Positions 32,735-43,800 are shown, numbered from the stretch's first letter. The stretch is 64,000 nucleotides of DNA from Melitaea cinxia (GCF_905220565.1 NC_059409.1:5835501-5899500); one strand, 5' to 3'. The notes: generated by a model from the letters alone, not told the origin. Numbers and translations: made by a program.

Positions 32735-32966
32735 AAAGCATTTATATATTGTATAATTATGTATTTATATTATATTTTTATAATCTATATGTTTAGATTG
32801 TACACACTAATTTTGCGACTGTTTTATAAGTTTCCTGTAGCAGGACTACTGGAAGAGATTCCATCATGGGATAAGTAGTGCCTTTGTACCAGCATTGTTT
32901 ATAAGAGCTATTTCCTTTTGCTATCCTAGTGTACATAAATTGTTAAATAAATAAATAAATAAAAAG
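32735..32966 (+). mobile_element. 3' end of a non-LTR retrotransposon (copy 2)
   Basis: About 93% similar by eye to 1-290. It has the same C-terminal peptide GLLEEIPSWDK, stop, 'cctttgtaccagcattgttt' UTR and an (AAAT)n tail. It is 5'-truncated. Confidence 0.7.
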
Positions 32967-33064
32967 TTAAGTAGATTCGTGTCAATAACAATATAATTTG
33001 GTATCTATCGGATGTGTAACAGCTTCGTTAATTACTTTAGTTCGGTTTAGAAAATGATCGAAAT

Positions 33065-33170
33065 TAGTCCACCCAGTCAAAAATTCTAAGGTAACATACA
33101 TTCATAGGTGTAAAAGAATACAATCGAATTGAAAACCTCCTTCTCTTTTGAAAGTCGGTTAAACAGTAAC
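33065..33170 (+). repeat. Family D end fragment
   Basis: 'ttctaaggtaacatacattc' and the end 'gaaagtcggttaaacagt'. Confidence 0.55.
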
Positions 33171-33312
33171 TTGTAGTTTATTTATCTTACACGTTCGTTT
33201 TCCGACATCAAAGAAAAGAAACGTAAAATAAGGTTCATATGAATTCATATAATATTTGTATGGATCTTATGTATCATCTAATATATAAAATTACGATTCG
33301 TTTATTGATAAT

Positions 33313-33846
33313 TTGAACTTAGCGGCCGATATCCACATTCCATACATTAAAATAAATGAAAACCCATGCAGTAATTTTGTTCCTAAATCATATTGGTCAT
33401 CAGATTTATCAAAAATAGTAGTAGAACGTCGACTTGCATTATCAAATTTACGAAGAAATCATATTTCAGCTAATTTAGATGTATTAAAAACAAAAATTAG
33501 TGTGGCGCAAAACCGTATACGAAAGGCTATTTTTATGGATAGGCAAAAATATTGGTCTTCGGTAGACCACACAGTTTCATCGGGCGATATGTGGCGCAAA
33601 ATGAAATGGATCAAAGGATTTAAAGGACCAAAAAGCCAAGTACCTAAACAGCTGGTTAGTGAATTATTATTAAATCTTACGCCTGATTATGTTTCTCCGA
33701 AACTACCGTCATTTATGAACAATGATACAGTTTTAAATGAACCAATTACCATGTCAGAGTTAAGACAGTGCCTAAAACATGCTAAAAATACCTCCCCTGG
33801 TTATGGATGCCATTCCGTATTGTATGCTAAGACATTTACCATGTAG
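33313..33846 (+). pseudogene. LINE ORF2, region upstream of the reverse transcriptase
   Basis: This frame covers 177 codons between the (missing) endonuclease and the RT fingers. It has 'NFVPKSYWSSDLSKIVVERR', the usual 'PxxPWW(N/S)xEL' type junction, and then 'MSELRQCLKHAKNTSPG'. After SPG the frame should continue MDAIPY in the next frame; one extra T near 33803 ('cctggttatgg') shifts it, and the frame runs out at 33846. No initiator belongs here; the protein would start upstream in an intact element. Confidence 0.75.
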
Positions 33847-34885
33847 TGGAAAAGAAATATTGTTGACATTGTTTAATAATTTTTTTACAGCTGGGTTTAT
33901 TCCCAACCAGTGGAGGGACATAACGGTCGTAGCAATTCCCAAACCAGGCCGAGAGGTCAGTTCTATATCTTCTTTGCGCCCTATTTCAATGATGTCTTGT
34001 ATTTGTAAACTTTTTCACAGTATTATTAACAAACGATTGGAATGGTTTTGTGAACAAAAAGATCTTCTCCCAAAGAATACTACGGGTTTTAGAAAAGCAC
34101 ATTCGACTTACGATAATCTTTCTTCATTGGTTACTAATATACAGATTGGATTTTCTGACAAAAAATGCACAGTAGGATGTTTCCTGAACATAGATAATGC
34201 GTATAATAATATTGTTATTACATCACTACTTAAAATAATAAATGATCTAGGAGTAGGAATTAAAATATGCACATATTTGTGGAATTTCCTTATAGAAAGA
34301 CGGCTTACTATACAACTAAATGATGGTATCATGTGTCGTTATACAGGCCGTGGTTTGGCGCAAGGTGATCCTATTTCACCACTCCTTTTTAATTTGGCTA
34401 CATTGCATGTTTCTAGATATATTAAAAACGTGTATATGTCCCAATATGCAGACGATTTTGTCCTATATACGACCGGTATAAATGCAGAGGTGTGTAGTCA
34501 TAAATTACAAATAGCATTAAACGTTTTATCACAGTTACTTTCAAATCTGGGTTTAGAAATATCTCCATCTAAAAGTAAAGTGTGCATTTTTAAAAGAGGA
34601 TGGAGACGGGAATCTGTATACCTTACTTTAGGAAATCAGGATTGGCAGTTGGTGGACAGTGTTAGATATTTAGAAATGTGGTTGGATAAGTCGTTGAAAT
34701 GGTCAAAACACATTAAAGAAATTATAGAAAATGTCGCAAAGTTTTTAAACATCTTCAAGGTTTTAGTGGGATCGGGGTGGGGTATACACCCATCACACTT
34801 ACTCCGTTTATACATAGCTATTATTAGAAGTAGGTTAGACTATGGTAGTTTTTTTTTTATGATTCGTGTAGTAAGACTCTTTTAA
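33779..34885 (+). pseudogene. LINE ORF2 reverse transcriptase domain
   Basis: It encodes an RNA-dependent DNA polymerase that would copy the element's RNA at a nicked target. Visible motifs in order are 'NQWRDITVVAIPKPG' (fingers), 'SLRPISMMSCICKLFHSII', 'GFRKAHSTYDNL', motif A region 'CFLNIDNAYNNI', 'GLAQGDPISPLLFN' (motif B), and 'YADDFVLYT' (motif C, catalytic Asp pair). In motif A the catalytic Asp of the normal LDI-x-x-AYD pattern is Asn, and the second Asp is also Asn, so the enzyme would be inactive even if in frame. The frame is lost at a 10-T run near 34849-34858 and stops at 34885. The true entry to this frame is near 33803 rather than at its first ATG. Confidence 0.9.
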
Positions 34886-34914
34886 ACAAACTTGATGTAA
34901 TACAGAACCAATGT

Positions 34915-35127
34915 ATGCGAATAATAGGTGGTTTTATTAGAACTACAGCTATTCATGTTATGGAATGCGAATTAAACTTACCTCCTCTAAGTGTTTGTAG
35001 AAAATATTTGGCAGGAAAGTATTTATTAAAATGTAAATCGTTAAGAAGTAAAGATGTATGTTATTTATTTAATAGTTTAGAAAATCGAATCAACAATAGT
35101 TATTGGAGACATAAAAAGAAACCATAG
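34915..35127 (+). pseudogene. LINE ORF2 region between RT and RNase H
   Basis: Frame +1 relative to the RT resumes after the T-run slip: 'NQCMRIIGGFIRTTA' and 'CELNLPPLSVCRKYL', the typical 'RxxxGA.. TP..aL..E..i.PL' connector of insect LINEs. It stops at TAG 35125-35127, and a second in-frame stop TGA follows at 35137-35139. Past both, the same frame continues into the RNase H part, so these are two nonsense mutations and not a gene boundary. Confidence 0.75.
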
Positions 35128-35187
35128 CTCCTGCAATGACATCAAGTTTTAAAAAATAAACAGGTTTATAGAAGTGATAAATTAGAA

Positions 35188-36210
35188 ATGTTTTCTCTTC
35201 AGACCTGGGTTAGTAATCTGGATCTTGGGCCAGCTATTCAACCAAACATTGATGGTATTGTTGTAACTAAATATAATTATAGCAATAGTTTATTAGCTAA
35301 TATGTGTAATCATTTCATACAAGATCGCTATAGTCAATTTTATAAAAAATTTACAGACGATTCCAAAGATCGATCGGGTGTAGGTGCAGCTTTTTATGAT
35401 GTTCAGAATAACAGTCAGGCTTGCTTCAAAATTACGTCAAATATCTCAGTAATGCGTGCGGAATTAATTGCCATAGCAGAAGCTTTGTCTTATGTTGCTG
35501 ATACTCCGGGTCAGGATATAGTCATTTTGTCGGACTCGAAAAGTGCACTACAGCACGTGGCTAGCTGCGCCTCGACCGTTCGAGGATTTCCGATAGCATA
35601 CTCTATAATGCGGTCTATATATGAAATGATTGCACAAAATAGAAAAGTGATACTGCAATGGATACCTTCACATGTCGGCATTCCAGGGAATAAAAAAGTA
35701 GACAACTTAGCTCGAAATGCAATAGTAGAGGGAATAGAATTACACTATGTACCATACTATTCGGAAGTACTGGGCTCGTTAAAAGATATGTGTTGGAAGG
35801 AGTGGAAAGAACATTTTGACGAAAGAGCCTTAAGCAAAGGAATATGGTACAAGACTATTCAACCAGCTTTATCGCGGGGTCCCTGGTTTGTCGATACAGG
35901 TTTGAGTAGACAAGAAGTCATCACAGCACATAGGCTTCGATCCGGACACATTCCATTAAATAGAATTGGCTTCCTAATGAAGAAATTTGATTCGCCATTG
36001 TGCACAGAATGTGACCGAGTAGAGGATACATATCATGTTTTAATGGAATGTGTGCGAATCGAAACTGAAAGAAGTTTGTTTTTTATGCAGTACCCAGAAT
36101 ATAATTTAAATAATGTGGGGGTATTCAACAGTATCTTGGCTTCTCCAACTTCTGAAGAAGCTAGAAGTGTGTATAAATTAGTCCTAATATATTTAAAGAG
36201 ACGGTGTTGA
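35188..36210 (+). pseudogene. LINE ORF2 RNase H domain and CCHC knuckle
   Basis: This frame encodes 340 codons with an RNase H fold that would remove the RNA strand after copying. The catalytic residues are all visible: Asp in 'FTDDSKDRSGVG' (usual TDGS, so Gly is replaced by Asp next to it), Glu in 'MRAELIAIAEAL', Asp in 'ILSDSKSALQHV' and Asp in 'HVGIPGNKKVDNLAR'. A C-terminal zinc knuckle follows: 'CTECDRVEDTYHVLMEC' (C-x2-C-x8-H-x4-C). The natural stop is at 36208-36210. This is the best preserved part of the element, in the same frame as 34915-35127 but separated by two stops. The ATG at its start is internal. Confidence 0.9.
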
Positions 36211-36306
36211 TTTAGTTAAGAACGATGGAGGTGACGTGGTCACTGTGTGACAAAACCTCCAATTTTTTTTAGAATTAAAAAAAAAGAATAAAAAAAATAA
36301 AAATAA

Positions 36307-36461
36307 AAATCTCGTGTCGCGGTGTTTGTAGTTAAGCTCCTCCGAAACTAGTAGTCTAGTAGTAGGTCTGAGAATCGAACAACATCTATTTTTCATCCCC
36401 CTAATTTATAAGGGGGGGGGGATAACATATATGGCAAAACAACGTTAGCGGGGTCAGCTAG
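36307..36461 (+). mobile_element. Helitron-like family E copy, right part
   Basis: 'tctcgtgtcgcggtgtttgt' to CTAG at 36458-36461 followed by T, with 'gggtcagctag' at the end. The left part is about 33276-33291, displaced by the LINE. An inverted relative is at 60386-60785. Confidence 0.65.
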
Positions 36462-37344
36462 TTATTTATAAATGATACAAAAATAATTTTTCAATTCGAA
36501 CCAGTAGTTCCTGGGATTAGTTCGTTTAACTAACAAACTTTTCAGCTTTATAATATCAGTGTAGGTGTATGTAGATTTGCTTGCAAAAATTATCGTATTT
36601 GATAGACTTTGGTTTTTTCACGACTTTTCCGTCGTAAATCCCGATTTTGTGTGAAATTTCACAGTTTGTATAAATATGCAAAGTAGTTTATTCGCTTTAC
36701 CAATCTATGTTTCATTGTCACATATATGCACAAGATATCAATGTCAAAAATCTTTGGTCTATATAAATCCTTATCTTCGTCTTTGCGTTGACTAAATTTT
36801 ACTCGCAAAGTTCATACGACAAAAGCCGTGAATAAAATGAAGTGCGATATTTACGTAAAGCAGCGTGAAATGTCTTCAGCTGTTTCATTCAAAGTTCCAA
36901 AGTCTTACTAAAATTTATAAAGCGTAAAAGTTTTAGAAGCGCGCGATAAGATTTCTTTCTATGTAATAAATTGATATCTCGAAGTACAAATTAAAAATAA
37001 AATTGGGTATGCTTGAAATAATAGATTGCTCGTTAATATTATGTACATTGCCGCTATATTATACGTATATGACGTCTTCATTGAGAATTCAAATAAAATC
37101 GTGGGAGTTTACAACCTTTCTTTTAAAATGTGAGTAAAAAGAATTTATATAAGTATATACAAAAAAAAAAAATCTGATATAAAAATAGTTTTTAATATTA
37201 ATTCTATTAAATACGATTGCTTTGTAAAGTTTGTATACCAACATAGAAGGATATTTTGTACTTCTTAACAAAAATATGACATTTATATTATTTATACATG
37301 AAAAAATGTTTACAGAATTATTTAGAGAGAAATTCGCTTCATCA
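36462..37344. other. AT-rich non-coding DNA
   Basis: No recognised feature. Confidence 0.4.
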
Positions 37345-37560
37345 CTTCAGCCTGTAATATCTCACTGCTAGGCATAGGCCTCTTTCTCCATGCACGAGTA
37401 GCAGAAGGATCAGAGCTAAGTCAGAATTAATTAGTTTGCGGATAAGTTCCTTACTATGAGTCTATCGCTATTAGATGTACGTGATAACAACCGGGATGGA
37501 CAACTTAACGTGCTCTCCGAGGCACGGTGGGGAGACCCACAAGGAATGCACAAATAAACT
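37345..37560 (-). mobile_element. SINE-A, lacking its head
   Basis: Tail 'ctcactgctaggcataggcc' to body 'aaggaatgcacaaata' (forward sense), with a ~20 bp change near 37395-37430. Confidence 0.75.
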
Positions 37561-37991
37561 ATAAATTAATAGAGAGAAATTATTGAAAACAAATTAACTT
37601 CGATTCATGTTAAATTGTGTTGCAAATAAAAATAAAATGCAACATATTTCAATCTATAAACTTCCGCTATAAAAGCTAGATAATAACACTGCAATCACAG
37701 ATAAATGAATGGAAGCGCTGACTTATTGTCGTAGTCTATTGTTTGCAGTGCACTCTACTACTTATGCGTGATGGTTAACGTGTACATACGAGAGCTTAAT
37801 AAAGCGGGCAATTGAACACAATATTCGCCATTAAAGTGTCTGGCTTTATTGTTATTGGTGCATAAGATGAGTATGAGATGATTTATTATTATAGTAAACT
37901 CGAGTTATATGAATACACTAGCGACCTCTGTCCGTCCATATTTTTTTACACGATAAATAATTACCAATATATTATATACTAATAATAATCT
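37561..37991. other. AT-rich non-coding DNA
   Basis: No recognised feature. Confidence 0.4.
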
Positions 37992-38205
37992 AACTGAGGT
38001 AGGGCAAAGCAGGAATTTCCTGCTCAAAATATGGAGCAGCCCGACTGGGGTAGTCATAGTACCTCGACCTTACGATTCGATTGGGGATTGGGTCCGTAAC
38101 ACGCTTTCGATGCTTCTGGTATTGTAGGCGTCTATAAGCTACGGTAATCTTTTACCATCAGGTGAGCCGTACGCTTGTTTGCCGACCTAGTGATATAAAA
38201 AAAAA
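37992..38205 (+). mobile_element. SINE-C copy 1, internally deleted
   Basis: Starts 'actgaggtagggcaaagc' and ends 'gccgacctagtgatataaa' plus A run. It lacks about 75 bp present at 48030-48115 ('agaagatcacagctaaataa' and following). Confidence 0.75.
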
Positions 38206-39299
38206 TACTAAAACCTTTTCCAATATACGCTGCATCTTATGATATTTGTATTATTCCGATCAGTTTTGTACTTTTCGCAGTATAACCGAACAAAAAAGCC
38301 GTCTCTTCATTTATTATTATAGATAACATACTCAATGTAATGCCCAAATTTACCACTTACAATATATTTTAACAGATATGGTATTTGATCTCTTATTTTT
38401 TACTTTCTCTGTGGATTAATAATCATAGTTATATTTTATTTCATCTGCAATTTGCTAGTAAATACAAATTTTGTTAGTTACTTAATGTCTAACGATAAAA
38501 TAAGATTGTTAGTTTAGCAGCCACTGACACACTATTTGCATTTTATGCTGAAACAATAAACTTTTTATAGGCTAAACATTGGCAACAAAGTACAATTTTA
38601 CTGTCCCTAACTCGAATAGTGTTACCACATAACAAGTGATTAACATATTATTGTAAATATTGAAAAGTACTGTACCTCTATATATGTAGTCTTTATCGCT
38701 ATAAATAACTATTGGTAAAGTTAAGTAAGTTAAGCTCACATTACCCATCTTTATGGCGGTAATGTGTTCCTAAATGTAGTAAGTATACAGTAAAAAAAGT
38801 TTACACTGCAAAGGGATATTTTGAGGGAGTAAATTTCTTAATTAAGCTTTTTATGATTTTTAAATAGTATACACAAAATTGTACGACTTTTGTAGTCAAA
38901 GATTTAAACATATTTTAGCGAGAGTCTTAACAAGGAACTATTAACCTATTTTGAAGATTAAATTTTCGTTTTCATTCCGTGCACACATAAATACGATAAA
39001 ACTATGAATATTTTACTTATATCCTACGACTGGAAAGTAATTAAACATATACAACATACATTTTCCCACTATAAAATTTTAGCCCAATGCATTTGATTCA
39101 AGCCTTAAAAGGTTCAATTTACTTCTACGATATAAATATAACGCTGTTGGAAGTGCGAGCGAGAACTTGTTTGAAAACATTAACTTGGAACCAACTTTAG
39201 AATAAAATCAGTACCAATGCTATGTTTAATAAATTGAGTCTTTTGACCATTTATCATAATACCTAACATTAGAAAATATCTATACATATATTTATATAT
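38206..39299. other. AT-rich non-coding DNA
   Basis: No recognised feature. Confidence 0.4.
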
Positions 39300-39605
39300 C
39301 TTTACGTTTGTGGTTGAAACTCTCTTAAAACGAGGCGGTTTGGGGTTCGATTCCCGCTCGGAATGTATATTTTTTATTAGTACAAATATTTCTTTCCGGT
39401 TTGAATGTCTGTTCTTGTGGGTCACCAAACCATGCCTCATAGAGCGCGTTAAGATGTCGGTACCAGTTGTTATTATGATCGATACTCATAGTAGGGAATA
39501 TATCCGACAACCGTAGTGAGGCAGCGTATTAAGCTACAATCGTTCTCCTACGTGGAGAAAGAGGCTAATGCACAGCAGTCAGATTTTTCAGGCTGAATCG
39601 TGATT
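39300..39605 (+). mobile_element. SINE-A with divergent head
   Basis: B box 'ggggttcgattcccgctcgg' at about 39342-39361, body 'gtcggtaccagttgttatta', tail ending 'tcaggctgaatcgtga'. The head matches the heads at 11145 and 30430. Confidence 0.7.
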
Positions 39606-39858
39606 CATGATTCGATGTATTGTAAGAGTACATACAGATGCATAATAGGTTCGTTTTTTAACAGATAAAAAATCGCATTGCAGGAAAGACTCTTATAGTT
39701 TCGTAAAATAATTACAAAGTACTATAAAAAATTAAATAACATTATAACTGTATTGAATTAAAATAAATAATTATATATATGCTTAAAATTATTTATTAAT
39801 ACTGGTTGTATGAATAATTCCATGCGTGATCGTCAGTTGTTCTTATTGGAATAATTGT

Positions 39859-40227
39859 GTTTGCTCGCAAACGAAAAAAAACCGACTTCAATCGTAGATC
39901 GACGAAAAAATAGTCAAGTAACTACGCGTTATCAAAGATTACTCAAAAAGTAGTTATCAGATCTTGATAAAATTTATATGTGACCACATGATAAACACCA
40001 GCTTTCGATTAAATTAAAAATTATCAAAATCGATACACTCAGTAATAAGTTATTGCGGATTTTCGAGAGTTTCCCTCGATTTCTCTGAGATTCCATCATC
40101 AGATCCTGGTTTCCTTATCATGGTAAACTAGGGATATCCCCTTTCTAACAAAAAAAAATTATTCAAATCGGTACATCCAGTAGAAATTTATGCGGTATAA
40201 TACAACGTAGATCGACGAAAAAAGCGT
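39859..40227 (-). repeat. Family D copy with terminal palindrome
   Basis: It begins with the palindrome GTTTGC-TC-GCAAAC (39859-39872), then a run of A and 'aaccgacttcaa'. The interior carries 'atcagatcttgataaaattt', 'gataaacaccagctttcgat' and 'ccctcgatttctctgagatt'. It is the inverse of the arrangement at 53875-54245. Confidence 0.7.
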
Positions 40228-40403
40228 CAAGTAAAAACGCATTAAAAATAATAAAGTCTAGAACCGCTAAGACTTTAAATAATGTTGACATTTTAAACTT
40301 TTTAAGTGTTTACCTTTTTAACCTCTATAATTTATTTATTATCTTTTTGATTCCTCAAATCAAAAGCTATGTAGCACTAATATTAATTTATATTAATTTA
40401 TAA

Positions 40404-40562
40404 AAGCCACGTTGGTGCAACGGTTACAGCCATGGATTGTACCAGTTGCGCTGGCGGATGCGGGTTCGATCCTCGCACATGACAAACATTTGTATTGGCC
40501 ACACAGGTGTTTGCCGTGGTCTGGGTGTTTGTGCAGTTCTTGTGGGTCTCCCCACCGTGCTT
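40404..40562 (+). mobile_element. SINE-A head
   Basis: A box 'tggtgcaacgg' and B box 'gggttcgatcc', followed by the body to 'gggtctccccaccgtgc', where it is cut by the next repeat. Confidence 0.8.
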
Positions 40563-41220
40563 TCCTTTAAACCGACCGAATCCGTTCTTAGCGGACGTAC
40601 ACTAACTATGATCTACCTCCCTGCCAATTTTCATCTTTGTCCATCCTGGATGTATGGACATCTAGCGGTTTTTAAGTTCTCGTGATGAGTGAGTTAGTGA
40701 CCTTTCTCTTTTATATATATAGATTATGATGCATTATTTGGACACCTCCTCACCATCTATTGAGCATATATTGTGAATTTCAAGTCTCCTACTTTAAAAA
40801 ACATAGGACTTTCATACAAATTTCCAACTCCCGTTTTACCCCCTTAGCAGTCGAGTTTCGTAAAATGCGTTCTTAGCTTATGTCTACGTTCTATAAAGAA
40901 CCTACTTGCCAAATTTCAAATTTGTAGCTATTATAGTTTCGGAGATTTCGTGATGAGTGAGTCAACCTACCATCCCCCGTTTTAACCCCAAAAGGGAGTT
41001 GATTTCTAAAGACACACTATTTGGACACCTTCTTACCATCTATAGAGCATACGTTTTAAATTTCAAGTCTCTTACTTCAAAAACATAGGACTTTCATACA
41101 AGCTTCCAACCCCCGTTTTTCCCCTTAAGAGTCGGTTTTCGTAAAATCCGTTCTTAGCAGATGTCTACACCCTATAAGAAACCTACCTGCCAAATTTCAA
41201 GATTGTAGCTGTTTGTATAT
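40563..41220. repeat. Element with ~283 bp internal tandem duplication
   Basis: 'atttggacacct(c/t)ct' begins at 40736 and again at 41019, and the following ~200 bp (e.g. 'cataggactttcatacaa', 'gtaaaat(g/c)cgttcttagc') align unit to unit. A third partial unit precedes at about 40573 ('ccgttcttagcgg'). It is a dispersed-repeat interior of unknown class. Confidence 0.75.
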
Positions 41221-41229
41221 GTTATATAT

Positions 41230-41602
41230 ATATATACCTTCGAAGTTCCAATTCCGTGTGCCGAGAATTTATCCTCGAACTCCAAGTATTCCGCTGTGCC
41301 CACCCTTTCCCAAAACAACTCTGGGAGCAAACTCAGTGGTACTCGACGTCTTTGCTGACTCTTTTACCAAGCTCAAACGGGAATTATGCGAATCATGGAC
41401 GAATTGTGTTTAAGGTCGACACTTTTTATGTACCTACCTATACTTGTTAACTGTTACTTTTCATAGACTTTAAATGTGTTAATTTTTTATATAATGCTTA
41501 AATGTGACACTTCTTTTTAACTTAGTTGCATTGTAGATAATATTTTTAGTAGAATTTTATTGCGTAATTTGTATTAAAACTGGTGATCCTAAATAAATAA
41601 AT
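41230..41602 (+). mobile_element. Possible LINE 3' end with (AAAT)n tail
   Basis: A moderately GC-rich stretch with overlapping frames that end near 41410-41450 is followed by about 150 bp of UTR-like sequence and 'ggtgatcctaaataaataaa'. Position and tail type suggest a LINE 3' end. The encoded peptide (e.g. HPFPKQLWEQ) is too short to classify. Confidence 0.4.
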
Positions 41603-43427
41603 AGATTTAACCACCTTAATAATTTTAACTTGAGCCTGCTCACTCATAAATTGTTGACTTTATCAGCTTCGACGGTCTTTGAAAGCTTATATATGTAGGT
41701 ACCAAAGTAAAGTATTTCATAATACATTACAATACTCTTTATTGTACACAACAACAATCAACACAATAAAATATTACAAATAAAAAACAGTGTGCAAAGG
41801 TACATTAGTTCATAAACTAATTTAAAACAAATAAATTGAAGCTATGTATGTGTCTAATTTCCCGTCCTAACTAACTAACCTTCTCCCTCGATAATTGAAC
41901 TCAGGCTAATCATAGGTTTCAGTCAAATTTGAATTTCGTAAATGACTAATCCATAACATTTTTAATATAATAAATGTGTTATATAATTAATTAAATATGT
42001 AATAAGTAATAAATCGCTGTCATTTATGTAAATTTGGTTTAATATTGAATTCGCTCAACTGGGGCATTAACTGTCTAACAATCTAAGTTTGCGGCGATAA
42101 AATTATTTCCAGAGAAACCCGCTATTCAGTTTTCTTACCATTTGATAAGTTATTAAATATCTCCTATTTACCAACATAGGTGGATGACCCAGAAAAGCCT
42201 AAGTAGGATTTACGAAATTCGTTTGACATTCCTCTGTTCGCTTTGTACTTTAACGTAAATTTATAATTAATTTTAATCTTTAATCTTGAATGACGCAATT
42301 TTCATGTCTATGTTTTCATTTAGGTATATTCGTGTTTAAAATTTAAATTTAATACATTAAATTTATTAAACATTATATTATATATATATTATAATATGTT
42401 GTATTAGAATTTTTAAAATCCATACATTAATTTTAACTGGTCTCTTAGCGTAATTATTATTTTTAAATAACCAATATTCCGGGAACGTTACAGACACTAT
42501 GGATAAAAAATATAATAAAATTTCCTTCTTTTTGTTATATTTCTCATAATTTTCTTTTATTTTGAAAAATATAGTAATTTACAACTTAAAATCTGTTTTT
42601 TTATGATTTGTAACTAGATTCAATAACTTTGATAAAGAATTCATCTCAATTTCATCCAATAATGATAATTGTTGTATTACAACATCTGTTTACAATACAA
42701 TAATTCCTCTCTAAATGATCAAGAATAAGGTATGTTGGATTATGTTTTAAGTATCTCAAGCGATCTCGATACTAAGGCGATTTCGTCGAATATTTTTACA
42801 CTACACCTTTATTATACTCTTGAGGTTAAACCCCTTTTTGGTTATATGTCCCTTTTTAATCGGGAACCGATGAAAACCATTGGAGTTGAACAATGGAATT
42901 CCTCTACGGAGAACAACGAAAAGCCAGCGATTAATACAATTGATAGGAGTAAAGAAAATAGAACGATAGATTTGTAATCGTGGGGAAAAATTTTGGCTTT
43001 TTGGGTCTATCATACCAAGTTGCTTATTGTATGATCTATAATAAAACAGAGTCACTATTATATGTTCTAAATCTTTTGTTACGCATTTTTATTATACATT
43101 TAAACTTTAACGGTGGTCCTTTTATGAACGGGGAAGTCCCACAGAACACCTAAGCTGAAGACGCATTTTAAAAAAAACTAAGGAGTTTATAAGCGTTTAT
43201 TTGACGTTATAAGCTTGACGACATAGCAATCATAGACATTTGTATAAATCAACAAAGAATAAACATAATACAAATCCTAAGAGAAAACAAAAAGTTAGCA
43301 TTGACATTAATTTTTGGCTTACCATTATGTTGCACCTAGTACCGAACAAAGTCATAAAATGGTACATATAACCAAATGCAGCTAATAAAGGTGACATGTT
43401 TCATAATTATATAGAAGTCTCAATACT
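41603..43427. other. AT-rich DNA, no firm gene
   Basis: 'ctttattgtacacaacaac' at about 41737 may be an inverted Jockey-type tail. An 81-codon forward frame (42732-42977) overlaps an 84-codon reverse one (42801-43055); neither shows a known motif. The rest is featureless. Confidence 0.35.
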
Positions 43428-43632
43428 CTGGAATATTATCCCATGCCTCGTGAGCCTATTCTTTACATGAATTGCACTGAATCCAGTCCTCGTCATGACT
43501 TTCTAAGCAAACAAAGCAATGTGTCTCTAAAGTTGCTGGCGCATATTTGATACGCTTTTGACGGTTTTCCTGTAATATCTTGTTTTCTTTATCTGTCTTC
43601 TTAAATGTACCGCGATATAACTTCTTTTCTCC
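43428..43632 (-). pseudogene. Transposase-type C-terminal zinc finger relic (pogo/Jerky-like?)
   Basis: The minus strand reads GEKKLYRGTFKKTDKENK at 43632-43579, then 'ATLETHCFVCLESHDEDW', 'IQCNSCKE', a TAG stop (43456-43458) where Trp is expected, and 'AHEAW'. The pattern C-x2-C-x7-DWIQC-x2-C-x-E-W-A-H is the PHD-like finger found at the C-terminus of pogo/Jerky-type DDE transposases in insects, and in some host proteins. The Trp-to-stop change and the loss of the last Cys (now Trp) show it is broken. Upstream coding is not readable, and a SINE-C insertion lies 28 bp beyond at 43660. The family assignment is inferred from the finger only. Confidence 0.55.
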
Positions 43633-43659
43633 TTATCGTTTTCTTTGATTTCCATAAGC

Positions 43660-43800
43660 TTTTTTTTTCTTTATTTATATAAATAGGTCAGCAAACAAGT
43701 ATACGGCTCACCTGAAGTTAAATGATTACCGTAGCTTACAGACTCCTACAACATCAGAAGCTTCGCAAGCGCGTTGCCGACCCTACTCCTAATCCCGAGA
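43660..43800 (-). mobile_element. SINE-C copy, inverted and truncated
   Basis: The T run at 43660 (inverted poly-A) is followed by 'ggtcagcaaacaagtatacg' and 'cgcaagcgcgttgccgaccc', the inverse of the SINE-C 3' half. Confidence 0.7.

Larger units (their letters stand above)
33292..36306 (+). mobile_element. 5'-truncated I-group LINE nested in a family E element
   Basis: About 3 kb of a non-LTR retrotransposon comprises the end of the endonuclease-RT linker, reverse transcriptase, RNase H, CCHC knuckle, a 60-70 bp UTR and an A-rich tail. Family E reads 'ctaatatataaaattctcg' when intact (inverse of 60755-60780). Here its left part ends at about 33291 and its right part resumes at about 36307 with 'aaaatctcgtgtcgcgg', so the LINE landed inside it, duplicating only about five A/T bases. 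An RNase H domain behind the RT places it in the I/LOA/R1 group of LINEs; the closest family is not certain. Confidence 0.8.

Noticed and set aside
33313..36210. Functional retrotransposon gene
   Set aside because: A frameshift near 33803, another at the 34850 T run, stops at 35125 and 35137, a motif A mutation and a missing endonuclease make it inactive.
42732..43055. Overlapping 81- and 84-codon frames on opposite strands
   Set aside because: No motif, no splice or poly(A) context, and both strands open, which points to compositional chance.
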